Notes: generated by a model from the sequence alone, not told the origin. Shown: positions 43,673-53,972, counted from the first letter of the stretch. The stretch: DNA of 64,000 nucleotides from Otatea glauca (GCA_036346275.1 CM070711.1:63527078-63591077), one strand, 5' to 3'. Translations and numbers: made by a program.

Positions 43673-44391
43673 AGATTGCGGCGGCGGCCACGCTTTGGCT
43701 CGCGGGGAAGAACTAAGGCCGCTTGATCCTCCACCACCATTGGTGTACTTGACTCGCGCGCGTGGGCGCGGGCGCCAGCGTGGTTAGGCTCGGGCCGGTT
43801 CTCGCTCCAGTCGGCTCGAGCTTGTCCACGCGGCCTTCGAGTCTCCGGCTCCGCTGTTGTTGGAGCTCTGCGGCGAAGCTTGGGCGCCAAGGCTAATATT
43901 CTTCTTCCTACGCACTGGTGCGCTGGATGAAGACTCCCGCAGTTGCGGGGGTTGCGGTCAGGTTGACCACACCCACCATGTTGCACTCGCGAGAGTGCGG
44001 TCTGTCGGCAGGGTGCTCCGCTGGAGCTGGAGTCGTGGCTGGAGGATTCCTCCAGGAGGTCGTGGACGGAGGCCGGCGTGTAGCCGATCATCGCCACGAG
44101 CCGTGAATCTACGGGGGGCGATGTCGTCGCCCGCCCACATCCACGGGTACCGCTACTAGAGATGGCGCAGCGCTTGGTGGGCTCCGGCTTTGGGGTCCCC
44201 ACGGGGGCCTCGAGCCGGAGTTTGCCAAGGTCGCCGGAAACGGAGTCCGGGCTCCCAGCGGGTGCCCAATCTCGAGAGGTGACGGGGATGAGCGTGAGCT
44301 CTCCCGCCGAAGTGGTGACGAAGTCGAGGGAGCCGAAGCGGATTCGGCTCCTTGATGTAGACACGCCGTCGTGGGTGAAGAATGCCATCAA
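43645..44391 (-). CDS. Tat Gag leader ORF (N-terminal region)
   Basis: An open frame of 248 codons starts MMAFFTHDGVSTSRSRIRFG, then SLDFVTTSAGELTLIPV. The FGSLDFVTxxxGEL motif is shared with the short ORF of the non-autonomous element at 5352. The remainder is low-complexity, Arg/Ser/Pro-rich and overlaps the capsid frame. It begins about 65 bases after the primer site, as expected for the polyprotein start. Confidence 0.6.
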   Translation of the reverse strand: MMAFFTHDGVSTSRSRIRFGSLDFVTTSAGELTLIPVTSRDWAPAGSPDSVSGDLGKLRLEAPVGTPKPEPTKRCAISSSGTRGCGRATTSPPVDSRLVAMIGYTPASVHDLLEESSSHDSSSSGAPCRQTALSRVQHGGCGQPDRNPRNCGSLHPAHQCVGRRILALAPKLRRRAPTTAEPETRRPRGQARADWSENRPEPNHAGARAHARESSTPMVVEDQAALVLPREPKRGRRRNLCSAACRDR

Positions 44392-44437
44392 GGAAGCAGA
44401 CGGGAATCCTGAGATGTTGATGAAGACGCGCGAAGGC

Positions 44438-44455
44438 CCCTACCTGGCGCGCCAA
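44438..44455 (-). other. Primer-binding site of Tat element
   Basis: On the minus strand the LTR end CCGACA is followed by GTTGGCGCGCCAGGTAGG. This is the same motif as in the non-autonomous element at 5304. Confidence 0.75.
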
Positions 44456-44456
44456 C

Positions 44457-45376
44457 TGTCGGGGTTTCGTTTCACCGGCAAGTAAATTTGTAAGTCTAAC
44501 AAGGCCGCGCGCTCCCTATCCTTGAATGGTTAGATTTAAAAGCCTTGAATGTATATTGGTTCGGGCTGAATGTCCCTACTCCAGTTCGTGTGGTGTTTAT
44601 CGTATTGCTTTAGGTGCAGAAGACTGCACAGTGTTTACAAGCGGGAGCTAGGAGCTCGAGCACGAGAACGCGCGGCCGCCTGCTCAGAAGGCTAAGGGAA
44701 AGGAAGCCTGAGAGACCATCGAAGAGAGCGTAAGAGAATATCCCCCCGTCCTAGAAGACTCTGCCTCCCTTTATATAGTCAGAGGGGGTAGGCTACATGG
44801 GAAGTTGAGAGAGGGAAGGGTGAAGATCTCTATGCTAGCTCTGACTCTTGGACTCGGTTGTTGGTCGACCCCCTCTTCTGCCTATACCGGGTTGGTGGGC
44901 TCATCGAGTAGATCACCGCGCTTCATTGGGAAACAAGACCGCTTCCGCGTCCTAACGCACCGACGCCATATCGCGTCTTTGGTGCCGCCGAGGGAGCGAT
45001 CTCTGCATCGCGGCGTGACCGGATGACGAGACTGGAGTCTTGACTTTAGCAGCCTCGTGCTGTCTTGGGAAGGAGCCACTTGCCCTCGCACGGTCACTTC
45101 GAGTGGTTGGGTCCACAGACCACGTGGCCGATGGCCGGCGGAGGCTTGACACCTAGACCTTGGCGGTGATCGCCTCAACTTTGTTGGAGCCGACGGGGAG
45201 TCCGACCTATGGCGGGGGTCGGACGCCCCGTTAGGTCAGGGACGACCTTGGAGCAGCTCGTTAGGTCGGGGTCGAATGTCTTTTGTAGACCGGCGAGGCC
45301 TTTGGTCTGAGCTGGGCATGGGATGACCCGTTCGTTATTCCGGCCGATGGGATACCTATTGTATGAGTACTCGTCA
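44457..45376 (-). repeat. 5' LTR of Tat element
   Basis: On the minus strand it starts TGACGAGTACTCATAC and ends ACCCCGACA. TATA box at 44769-44779. It is 18 bp longer than the 3' LTR mainly through homopolymer lengths and CAG/CTG sites. Confidence 0.93.
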
Positions 45377-45401
45377 ATGATGATGATGATTATTATTATT
45401 A

Positions 45402-45999
45402 GAGTAAATTTCACAAAACTACATATTTTTGTACAAACTATTAGAAAATTACAGATTTTAGCTTCTATTTCACAAAACTACATATTTTAGAAAAAAATAG
45501 TTTCACGAAACTACAAGTTTCTTGTACAGATTATCATAAAACTACATATTTTAGCTTTTATTTCACAAAACTACAGATTTTAGGAGAACTTGTATCACAA
45601 AACTACAAGTTTTAGAATTAATCGTTTCTTGTAACAGATCTGATAGTTTCGGCTCACATGAAAGCCTCACGCATGAGTGAAATGGGAAATGAGGGCGTGT
45701 GAGACCGCCATGTGGGCCCACACTGTCAGTCCCGTTAAAAGAAACGATCAATTCTAAAACCTGTATTTTTGTGGAACAAGTTCTTCTCAAACCTGTAGTT
45801 TTGTGATAAAAGTTCTCCTAAAATCTGTAGTTTCGTGAAATAGAAACTAAAATCTATAGTTTTCTGATAGTTTATACAAGAAACCTGTAGTTTATGAAAA
45901 AAGTTCTTCTAAAATCTGTAGTTTTGTGAAATAGAAACTAAAATCTGTAGTTTTATGATAGTTTGTACAAAAAAACTTATAGTTTGGCGAAATTTACTC
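45402..45999. mobile_element. Long-TIR MITE with TTA duplication (PIF/Harbinger-like)
   Basis: The ends GAGTAAATTTC and GAAATTTACTC are inverted repeats, and the whole 598 bp can fold back because ACAAAACTACA(G/T)-type units recur on both arms. A TTA target duplication (45399-45401 and 46000-46002) suits Tourist/PIF-Harbinger elements. It landed in a TGATGATTATTATT microsatellite next to the Tat element. Confidence 0.75.
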
Positions 46000-46096
46000 T
46001 TACTCTTATTATTATTATAATTGTTATTATTATTATGTTTTGATATCATTTTTAAACCGAATAATGCTTATTAAATACTAAAAAAAGCAACGTAGG

Positions 46097-46533
46097 TAGG
46101 GGTGGCAATGAGGTCTCATTCCCTATTCCCCGCTAGAGAATTCCCCTATTAAGGGGCGGGGATATGGGATTTTTCCCCATTGGGATATTAATGGGGAAAA
46201 TTCGTTCCCGTCAGGGCAAACGGGTACGGGGTGTTCCACCGCTCCTCGGCCCTGTTACCCATCCCCACTCCACTTTCCTAACCCTATCGCATCGGCTCAG
46301 CCTCCCTAGCGCCGCCCCCCAAATCCCAATCCCTATCCATTCCCCATCGCCACTCACCTTGCCCTCATCGCCTCCGCATCGCCCCCGTCGTCTCTGCCTG
46401 CTCTACCTCGCCCTCTCCACCTCGTCCTCACCCTAATGCCGAGTCAAGGGCCAAGGAATAGGGGTTTTCCTCTTCTCAGGGACGGGGACGTTCCACCACT
46501 CCCCATTGGGGAACGTCCCCGTTGCCATCCCTA
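46097..46533. mobile_element. hAT-like MITE (TAGGGGTGGCAA ends)
   Basis: The inverted ends TAGGGGTGGCAA and TTGCCATCCCTA enclose GGGGA-rich sub-terminal repeats (46130-46230 and 46460-46520) and a C-rich core. The 8 bp flanks (AACGTAGG and TATGTGGT) match only in part, so the duplication is decayed. No protein. Confidence 0.65.
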
Positions 46534-46753
46534 TATGTGGTATAGTTTTCGAGAAAGATAGCTATATCTACTATAGCTTTTTTTAGACCTTACCGCGAAG
46601 ACGTGTCAATTTAATATCTTGAAAATATTTATTTAGCACATGAATAGATTTTATCCTTAGTCCCTAAACTTGCACCTTTGGATATTTAGATACTCAAAAG
46701 TTGTACAAGTGAGTTTGAGTTCTAAAAGCGATTATCAATGGTTCAGGTAGGAC

Positions 46754-47162
46754 CAGGGTTAACAAAACCGATTTGGGAAAAATCGGCCGAAATTCTAATT
46801 TCGAAAATCGAAAATATCGGACCGAAAATCGGTCAAAAATCGTAGAGTTTCAAAAACCAAAATTTTGAAAAGACAAATAAAAAATCGTCTGTTTTCATGG
46901 AAAATCGGCCCATTTCGGTGGAAAATCGGCCGATTTCTGTGAAAAATCGACAGGCGAGTTGAATTTTTCGGTGGACGATTTTTTTGAGCGATTTTCGTCG
47001 ATTTTCACCGATTTTCAAATTTTTAAATTTTTTCAAATTTTTAAAAAAAATTCAATTTTTTTTAATTGCACCGGTTTATCGGCCGGTTTTAGAAGCCGGA
47101 CCGGGCCGATACGGCCGAAAATCGCAATTTTCCACCGATTTTCGGCGATTTTGCGAACCCTG
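46754..47162. mobile_element. hAT-like MITE (CAGGGTT ends), 409 bp
   Basis: The ends CAGGGTTAACAAAA and TTTTGCGAACCCTG are inverted repeats. The perfect 8 bp duplication GGTAGGAC lies at 46746-46753 and 47163-47170. The interior is rich in GAAAATCGGCCGATTTC-type motifs, a pattern of this MITE group. The flanking host DNA contains two copies of a CTCAAAAGTTGT...AAAGCGATTA phrase (46690 and 47197). Confidence 0.88.
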
Positions 47163-47717
47163 GGTAGGACTATAAACTTAAAAGTGGGTGTTGAATCCTC
47201 AAAAGTTGTGTGAGTTTGGATTCCAAAAGCGATTACCAACTTAAAACTGGACAGAGAGCTTACACATAACTTAGCTCTTAATCTATCTAAATGAATTAAA
47301 TGGTTAGGCACTCTATGTAAAGGTAACGAAGTTATCTACAACTATCTAGTAGGCCAAAATCTCGGACTGCCAACGTAACACGCCCAAAACTAAATTATGA
47401 CAACTGTCCACAAAATTAAACTAATAACTAGGGTTTCGACAGTGATTAACTGCAAATACACCTACGCTCTGGACTTGATTTAAATGGTTATCCTAGATGC
47501 AAACGTTGAGGACGGCACCGATGAACCCTCTCCTCTTCCTCCCTATATCCTTCTTCTCTTCTGTTTCATTCTGCTTCCCTCCCTCCCTCCTTCCATTCTT
47601 CTCTGTTGTTCCCTTGCCGCAGGTTCCCTCCTTCCTTGCCTCGGCTGCACTGCACCCAAGGGCCATGGCAGCACAGCCGCACAGCAGCACACAGCAAGTA
47701 ACATGGTAGGCAAACAC
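47163..47717. other. Host DNA left of copia insertion
   Basis: AT-rich to 47480, then a pyrimidine-rich, GC-richer section (47520-47700). It contains CCATGGCAGCACAGCC and might be a promoter and leader of a lost gene. It continues at 50640. No supported ORF. Confidence 0.3.
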
Positions 47718-47943
47718 TGTTAGAAGTAATCTTGTAATAGGAAAGGTTTAGTTTGAAAAGTTTGTATTAAGAAAGATTAGGATGAGGAGTTGAATTAAGA
47801 TAATGAAGTGGAATCCTATTTCGTTTCTTAGGGTTGTAGTTTTGGATATAAATATAAGGGTAGGTCTGAGTTTTATAACTGAACAGAGCAAGAAGTAATA
47901 AAGAGAAAATTATCTTAAAATATTTTAACGTTCTATTTCAATA
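47718..47943 (+). repeat. 5' LTR of copia element
   Basis: 226 bp with TATA box (TATAAATATAAGG at about 47845). It ends TTTCAATA, where the 3' copy has TTCCAACA. Confidence 0.9.
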
Positions 47944-47958
47944 ATTGATATCAGAGAT
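47944..47958 (+). other. Primer-binding site of copia element
   Basis: ATTGATATCAGAGATT resembles the TGGTATCAGAGC site complementary to initiator-Met tRNA. Confidence 0.7.
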
Positions 47959-48640
47959 TCGATCCACCGGCGAAGTGGCGTGTTTGTTCGTGAGTTGCGA
48001 TCGTCGAGAAGAAACAAGACACGTCGTGCGGCTGCAGCGCAGAAGCGCGTTTACCACACGCACGTAGAGAAGCGCTCAGTAGGAGTCGTCGCGCAAGAGC
48101 AGTGATTACGAGGCGCGCAGAGACGCAGCGTGTGCGGCGCGCAGCTCACGAAAAGAAAAGCAGGCAGATACCTCAGGCGACGTCGACGTCAAGCCCGAAG
48201 AAAATCAGGACGTTCGGGCAGAGCGCATGTCTCCCGTACGGCCTCAGCACAGCAATAAAGGCGAAGCAGCGATCACAGCCATCGTGCAAGAAAAAGGGAT
48301 GCACATCAATAATAGTCCCAAGGCAAGCAGTACGGCAATAGAAGTCAAAGAAGTTCTTGACGCGTGATCGCGGCAAACATCAAGCACTTGTCCAGGTGCA
48401 AGAAACAAGTAAGTGCATTGTCTATCTGAGAAAGCTTTCAGATTGAAACGGACAAGAAAAACAGTCGCATATCAAAAGCAATTTGAAGACCATGAGTGAG
48501 AAGAGAAGACTCAGAGTGGGTCTATATCCCTCCAGTATCCTCTTCTGACGATCGACAATTACCCGGTATGGGCAATGAAGATGAAGGCAAACTTGCGCGC
48601 TTAGGGTGTCTGGGGTGTAGTCGATCCAAAGGGGAAGGCT

Positions 48641-50290
48641 GTGGAAGATGACAGGATAGATCAGGCAGCCCTTGCTGCAATCTATCAGTCAGTACCAGAT
48701 TCGATGATGCACCAGCTCATCGGGAAGGAGACAGCATGTGAAGCATGGCTAACGCTTCAAAAGATGCACGTGGGAGTTGACCGTGTGAAGGAGGTGCGAC
48801 TACAGAATCTACGGAACGAGTTTGAGAATCTTCAGATGGGAGAAACTCAGTCGGTGGATAAATTTGCCGGTAAGCTTACTTCATTGTACAATCAGATTAT
48901 TTCTCTCGGCGACAGGATGGAGGAATCTGTGGCAGTGAAGAAGTACCTACGCGTGCTACCAGAAAAGTTCGTGCCTGTCGTCACCACGCTCATGTACTCC
49001 CCTGATTTGGAGAACATGAAAATTGAGATCACCGGCTCGCTCAAGGCGCATAAGGAGCTACTAAAGGGGTATCAATCCCGTAATGAGCAAGGGTATCAGT
49101 CCCGTAACGAGCAGGTGTTGCTGTTAAAGGGAGATGAAAGAGGTGATCACAATCAGTTTAACCGCGGGTGTGGACGCGGCAGTTTCGGTTACCGCGAAGG
49201 TAGAGGTGGCCGAGGAGACAAGACTGAACAAGACGGTGATAACAGGCAACGAGATAAGTCACATATCAAATGTTTTGAATGTGAAAAATATGGTCACTAC
49301 GCGGCGGAGTGTCACAATCACATAAAGCGCTTCAACTGCAACAAATATGGACACTACGCCTCATATTGCAGGAACAAGAAGAAAAACGAGGAGGTAAATC
49401 TCACCCAAGCCACTGCAGACGACGAACCGGCTCTACTCCTTTCATTGTGCAAAGAAGAAGAGCAGAACATACTGATGTTGAATGAGAAGAATATAGTTTC
49501 TAAGCTATGCATGGAAGGAGATAGCCATGAACACACTGATTCGTGGTACTTGGACAATGGAGAAAGCAATCACATGACTGAAGATCGCTCCATGTTTCAT
49601 GAGCTTGTTGAGAAAATTTTAGGAAAAGTCAAGTTCGGTGATGGTTCCACGATGCAAATAAAAGGCAAAGGAACAATGTTGGTACAATGCAAGAACGATC
49701 AAAAGATATTTTCGGAAATTTACTACATACCGAGGTTGTGTAATAATATACTCAGTCTCGGGCAAATGGCAGAAGAAGGGTGCAGGGTAGAGCTGCAGGC
49801 GGAGTTCTTGCGTGTTTACGACAAGAACAAAGATTTGTTGATAAAGATTATGAGATCTCCAAATCGATTGTACAAAATTTCCCTAAAAACTTGCAAACCA
49901 GAAGAGACGGACTTTCACGTGGCAGCGGAGTTGCATCAAAGGCAAGAAAATGCACAGGTGCAGCACATGAAAAAGAATTCAGAGCGCCAGCAGGTGCGCG
50001 TGGAAGGAGCGCGACGTGACGCTCGACTGCAGAGACCGTGGAGGTGGCTGGCGCAAGAACCCCTGGTGTCACGTGCAAGTAGCAGAGAACGTCACGAGCG
50101 AGAAGAAAGAAAAGGAGTGCTCTCCAGCGGCATTAGCAAGAAGGCAAGACAGCAGCACAAGAAAATGGAAAGCGAAGCTTCTGGTGTTGCACAGCACTGT
50201 GCAAGCAAGAAAGCAAACAGAGAGGAGAAACAGCGTGCGGTGTATGCAATAGATAGAAAACAGAGAGACAGCAAAGAAGGAAAAGGTTGA
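48641..50290 (+). CDS. Copia Gag-protease polyprotein, 549 codons open
   Basis: The Gag domain (UBN2/retrotran_gag type) includes YQSVPDSMMHQLIGKETACE, AWLTLQKMHVG and LRNEFENLQMGETQSV. An Arg/Gly-rich stretch precedes two zinc knuckles: CFECEKYGHYAAEC (complete) and RFNCNKYGHYASYC (first Cys replaced by Arg). Protease: SWYLDNGESNHMTED, where the usual D-T-G reads D-N-G. After about residue 420 the protein becomes a highly charged Lys/Arg/Glu/Gln tail instead of integrase. Homology extends upstream in the same frame (LTIDNYPVWAMKMKANLRA) but a TAG at 48602 blocks it, so the Met at 48641 is only the first available start. Confidence 0.85.
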   Translation: MEDDRIDQAALAAIYQSVPDSMMHQLIGKETACEAWLTLQKMHVGVDRVKEVRLQNLRNEFENLQMGETQSVDKFAGKLTSLYNQIISLGDRMEESVAVKKYLRVLPEKFVPVVTTLMYSPDLENMKIEITGSLKAHKELLKGYQSRNEQGYQSRNEQVLLLKGDERGDHNQFNRGCGRGSFGYREGRGGRGDKTEQDGDNRQRDKSHIKCFECEKYGHYAAECHNHIKRFNCNKYGHYASYCRNKKKNEEVNLTQATADDEPALLLSLCKEEEQNILMLNEKNIVSKLCMEGDSHEHTDSWYLDNGESNHMTEDRSMFHELVEKILGKVKFGDGSTMQIKGKGTMLVQCKNDQKIFSEIYYIPRLCNNILSLGQMAEEGCRVELQAEFLRVYDKNKDLLIKIMRSPNRLYKISLKTCKPEETDFHVAAELHQRQENAQVQHMKKNSERQQVRVEGARRDARLQRPWRWLAQEPLVSRASSRERHEREERKGVLSSGISKKARQQHKKMESEASGVAQHCASKKANREEKQRAVYAIDRKQRDSKEGKG

Positions 50291-50413
50291 AGATAAAAAG
50301 AGAAGAGATAGAAAAGGAAAAGGAAGAGACAGGAGAGAGGAAAATCTGAGAAAATTTTGAAAGTTTAGGTAGAATTAATTTAGAAATTAAATATTACAAG
50401 TTTAGGGGGGAAA
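50291..50413 (+). other. Copia 3' untranslated region and polypurine tract
   Basis: A/G-rich sequence ending TTTAGGGGGGAAA directly before the 3' LTR. Confidence 0.7.
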
Positions 50414-50639
50414 TGTTAGAAGTAATCTTGTAATAGGAAAGGTTTAGTTTGGAAAGTTTGTATTAAGAAAGATTAGGATGAGGAGTTGAATTAAGATAAG
50501 GAAGTGGAATCCTATTCCGTTTCTTATGGTTGTAGTTTTGGGTATAAATATAAGGGTAGGCTTGAGTTTTGTAACTGAATAGAGTGAGAAGTAATAAAGA
50601 GAAAATTGTCTCAAAATATTTTGACGTTCTGTTCCAACA
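50414..50639 (+). repeat. 3' LTR of copia element
   Basis: 226 bp copy of 47718-47943 with a few substitutions and no length change, unlike the indel-rich LTR pairs of the two large gypsy elements. Confidence 0.9.
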
Positions 50640-50900
50640 AACGCAACAGCGCTGGCTGGCACGCAGGGCAGCCGCCCTCTAGGTAGGCAGCAGCGTTGGT
50701 GGCAGGTGGCACATGAGGCAGTAAGGCTGGCGACGGCGTGGCAAGCAATAGCAGCAGGTGGTGCCATAGATACAAAAAAACTTGGTCGTCGAGTCACGGT
50801 ATCGATTCAGGTTCACTACTTTTTCTTCCCATTTTCACAATAAACACGAACTCTGTATACTAGAATGGTTTGAATTCGGGATTCCGATAACTATGGGGTG

Positions 50901-51540
50901 TAGGGTTGAAAAAAGGAAATGGAATTTCCGACTGTTCCAGAGAAAAACGGAAATAGAAGCTTTTTTCGAAAACGGAGACGAAAAATATCGGTACGAAAAT
51001 GATTTTTTTTGCCAAAAACAGAAACGGAAATGGTTGAGCCCGTTCCGCTGGAAATGGAAATGAAAACGGAAACTCTATTTTCTAATTTAAATAATACCAG
51101 AAATATATATTGCTTTATAGAATATATCAAATAGAGTTAAAAAATTCTACAAAAATATTGTATAATATTTTGAACTTAGAAAAATTATTTCTAGCAAGAT
51201 TTTTGTTTTATTTTTCTCAAATAATTTTTTTATTTAAATATGAAATTAGCAAAAATCATTAATTAAATGTTGAAAATTCAGAAAAAATCATAAAATCCTA
51301 ATTAAATGCTTAATTAAATAATTTACAATTTTTAGAATGTTACAATTGGGAATATACATGGATGAAATTTTCTGCTTTCGTTTCTGTATCCGCTCCGTTC
51401 CATTCCGCATCCATTTCCGCCACTATTCGTTTCTGCATCCGTTTTCGAGGTTTCTGATTCCGTTTCTGTTACCGGTAAAAATGTATAAACGGAAACAAAA
51501 AATTCATGTACAAATCATTTTTGTTCCGTTTTCATCCCTA
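50901..51540. mobile_element. hAT-like element (TAGGG...CATCCCTA), copy 1
   Basis: It starts TAGGGTTGAAAAAAGGAAAT and ends CGTTTTCATCCCTA, with GGAAACGGAAAT-type repeats next to both ends in inverted orientation. The 8 bp flanks ATGGGGTG and ATAGGCGG agree at 5 of 8 positions. It has an AT-rich core without ORF. Confidence 0.65.
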
Positions 51541-51627
51541 ATAGGCGGCACTAATTAAACAGATACAGTAGGAGACCAAAGTCAGGTATGATTCCCCACC
51601 AATACGCGTGGCCCGATCACGCGCAAC

Positions 51628-52523
51628 TAGGGATGAAAATGGAAATGGAATTTCCGACCATTCCGGAGAAAAACGGAAACGGAAAATATCAGTATAGAAA
51701 CGGAAATGAAAATTTTTTGTCGGAAACGAAAATAGTAGAGCCATTTATGATGAAAACGAAAATTCTATATAAATGAAACCGAAAATTCCGTCGAAAACTA
51801 GGCCCACTTGGCCCAAAAAGGAGAATGGAGAATTTACATTTAATTTTAAATTAAAATAATTTCATAAATACAAATGGCTTTATAAAAATATAAAATAGAG
51901 TTCAAAAATTTCAGAAAAAATCTCAAAAATACTTTGAAACATTTTGAACCTAGGAAAATTATTTCTAGCATAATTATGGTTTTATTTTTAATTAATAAAT
52001 TAATTTTATAAATCTGAAAAATAGCAAAACATCATTTATAAACTCAAAAAAATACAGGATAAATCTCAGAAAATCATAAATGAATATTGAACACTAATAT
52101 ACAAATTTTAGGGTGTTAGACCTTTATAGTTAGAGGAGCAAGAGGATGTCGATGATAATGATATGGAGGAGGACATGATGGTATGATCTGGGGAACAAAT
52201 ACCGAGCCTTCAGCTGGCAAACTTGAGAAAAAAACTTCCTAGTGATACCAGTGATATAACATTGTTCTTGTGTTCGCCTTGAAGGTAGAATGAGTTATAT
52301 TATTTTTGCGGTCATGTATATTGTGATCATATATTATGTTCTTGTGGAATTTTCTACTTTCATTTTCGTATCCGCTCCATTCCATTCCGCATCCGTTTCT
52401 ATCACTATCCGTTTTCGTATCCGTTTCCGGGGTTTCCGATTTCGTTTCCGTTATCTGTAAAAAATATGGAAACGAAAACGAGACGACTATTTACCGACCG
52501 TTTTCGTTCTGTTTTCATCCCTA
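51628..52523. mobile_element. hAT-like element (TAGGGATG...CATCCCTA), copy 2
   Basis: It starts TAGGGATGAAAATGGAAATG and ends TTCTGTTTTCATCCCTA. The 8 bp flanks CGCGCAAC (51620) and TGTGCAAC (52524) differ only by two C/T changes at CpG sites. The core holds a short acidic ORF fragment (EEQEDVDDNDMEEDMM, about 52130-52180) like the C-terminus of hAT transposases. It is therefore probably an internal deletion derivative. Confidence 0.8.
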
Positions 52524-53480
52524 TGTGCAACCGAGCCACTTCTTTTTTTTCCCTCCGTCTTCCTGCAAGGTTTTGGGATATTACGCGTGCCAACACATAC
52601 TCTCGGCCTAAGGCCGACACACAAGCACATAACTTGTACATCTCGGGATCAACCATGAGTTTTTAAGTGGTTAATCAACTAGCCAGGGCCACGCGTTACG
52701 TTATGTCATGCGAAATTTCGTTGCGCGACGTTGTGTCGTGCGAAATTTGAGAAATTCGGTCGGGCGACGCTGCGCCGCGTGAAATTTGGCCCAACGGATA
52801 TTTCTGAAAAAATGGGCTAGTAGGAGCCATCGTCAAATCTACGGATTGCTAGGAGCCATCGACGAATCTGTGTTTTTTTGGAGAAAAACGTGGAGGGGCC
52901 TAAATGTATTTTTTTGGGAGAAAAATGCGGAGGGACCTAAACGTATTTTCATATATTTTTTTGCGTAATACAGGTTGTCTTGTTTTTTTTAAAAAAAATA
53001 GACCGCTAAGACCCGTCGGCGAATATGTGGACTACTATAAACTGTCGGCGAATCTGTGATTTTTGTTTTTGGGAGAAAATAAATGTATTTTTGTTTTTTT
53101 GCGTAATTCTGGTTTTCTTTGGTTTTTTTAAAAAAGGGTCGATAGGACCCGTCGACGAATTTATGGGATTTTTTTGGAGAAAACCGTAGAGGCATCTAAA
53201 CGCAATTTCGTTTTTATTTGGGTCCAATCTGCTAAAAGCCGATTTCTTGTGACCTAAACATAATTTCAATTTTTTTCGGGTCTATTTTGTTAAAAACCGT
53301 CGGAAGGATCTGAACGTAAACCGCGAAGGTACCTAAATGTAATTTCGGATTTTTTTCGGGTCTATTTTGTTAAAAACCGACCGGAGGACCTAAACGTAAT
53401 TTTGAATTTTCCGGAGGACCTTTTTGCGAAGTAGGTGACGTGGCATGGCTGGTTTGCCTCCCTTCCTCTCCGGTATAATA
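52524..53480. repeat. Degenerate repeat block with GACCTAAACGTAATTT motif
   Basis: AGGAGCCATCG(T/A)C(A/G)AATCT, GGGACCTAAACGTATTTT and TTTTTTTCGGGTCTATTTTG recur through the block. The last is repeated exactly 80 bp apart (53271 and 53351). ORFs are absent. It looks like an old transposon tail, but neither ends nor target duplication were found. Confidence 0.5.
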
Positions 53481-53485
53481 GTGTG

Positions 53486-53505
53486 TGTATATATATATAT
53501 AGGCA
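53486..53505 (+). repeat. TG/TA microsatellite
   Basis: GTGTGTGTATATATATATA simple repeat, about 470 bp downstream of the kinase gene stop codon. A (CT)n run follows at 53556-53571. Confidence 0.9.
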
Positions 53506-53972
53506 GCCATCCTACTTAAAGAGGATTAGCATTATCTTTGAGAATAAGCAATCAAGTTCTCTCTCTCTCTTTTGTGACGCCGGGAGTTCATGCCCCGGTC
53601 CCTAATTCGACACACACCTACAACCTTCGGGCCATCTAAAGCTAGACCACAACAATGGAAATCGGGAGGTTTCATGGAAATATACAATTGAAGAACCAGC
53701 TTTTGTACAATTATAGCGCTGTACAAAAAAAATGCGAAGTTCTCCTGTTTCAGCTCCCCAGATGCAGTCAATTAGAGAAAAGAGTACTTAGACAGCGTGA
53801 CAATGTTAAGCTCTGCCATGCCTAGCACCCTACTCCTAGTCCAAGCTGAAACTGGTATACAGCTTTTTACATCTTTCACCATTTCTCACATATATTCACA
53901 ATAAATATGAAATCCGGCTTGCACAAAATGAGCCAATGTGCATTTCCTCATCAAAAGAAGCCTGCAAGTTGA
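53506..53972 (-). other. 3' flank and untranslated region of the kinase gene
   Basis: No ORF or repeat beyond the CT run. On the minus strand AT-rich sequence downstream of the stop (53880-53930, AATATGTGAGAAATGG and TTTATTGTGAATAT) could hold the polyadenylation signals, but no perfect AATAAA is obvious. Confidence 0.4.

Larger units (their letters stand above)
31513..45376 (-). mobile_element. Tat-lineage Ty3/gypsy element, full length (13.9 kb)
   Basis: LTRs of about 0.9 kb (44457-45376 upstream and 31513-32414 downstream in element orientation) are flanked by the perfect duplication ATGAT (31508-31512 and 45377-45381). On the minus strand the order is primer site, Gag leader, gag, protease, RT, RNase H, a second archaeal-type RNase H, integrase. 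This order with the extra RNase H defines the Tat group (RIRE2/Grande/Retand relatives). Between integrase and 3' LTR lie a plus-strand spliced gene and tandem repeats. Many frames are interrupted, but the integrase core and second RNase H are still open. Confidence 0.95.
47718..50639 (+). mobile_element. Ty1/copia element with gag-protease only (2.9 kb)
   Basis: Short LTRs of 226 bp (47718-47943 and 50414-50639) start TGTTAGAAGTAATC and are nearly identical. The flanks AACAC (47713) and AACGC (50640) are a target duplication differing by one G/A. A Met-tRNA-type primer site follows the 5' LTR, and a purine tract (TTTAGGGGGGAAA) precedes the 3' LTR. It encodes one long gag-protease ORF and no integrase, RT or RNase H, so it must depend on a partner. 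Confidence 0.92.

Noticed and set aside
46164..46436. 90-codon Pro/Ser-rich ORF
   Set aside because: It lies entirely inside a hAT-like MITE with a C-rich core and has no recognisable domain.
47484..47717. Short ORFs of 70-79 codons left of the copia element
   Set aside because: Three overlapping frames arise from a pyrimidine-rich tract. None has a splice partner or conserved motif.
52524..53480. Helitron tail
   Set aside because: No convincing CTRR end with hairpin or 5' TC start could be placed, so it is only listed as a degenerate repeat block.
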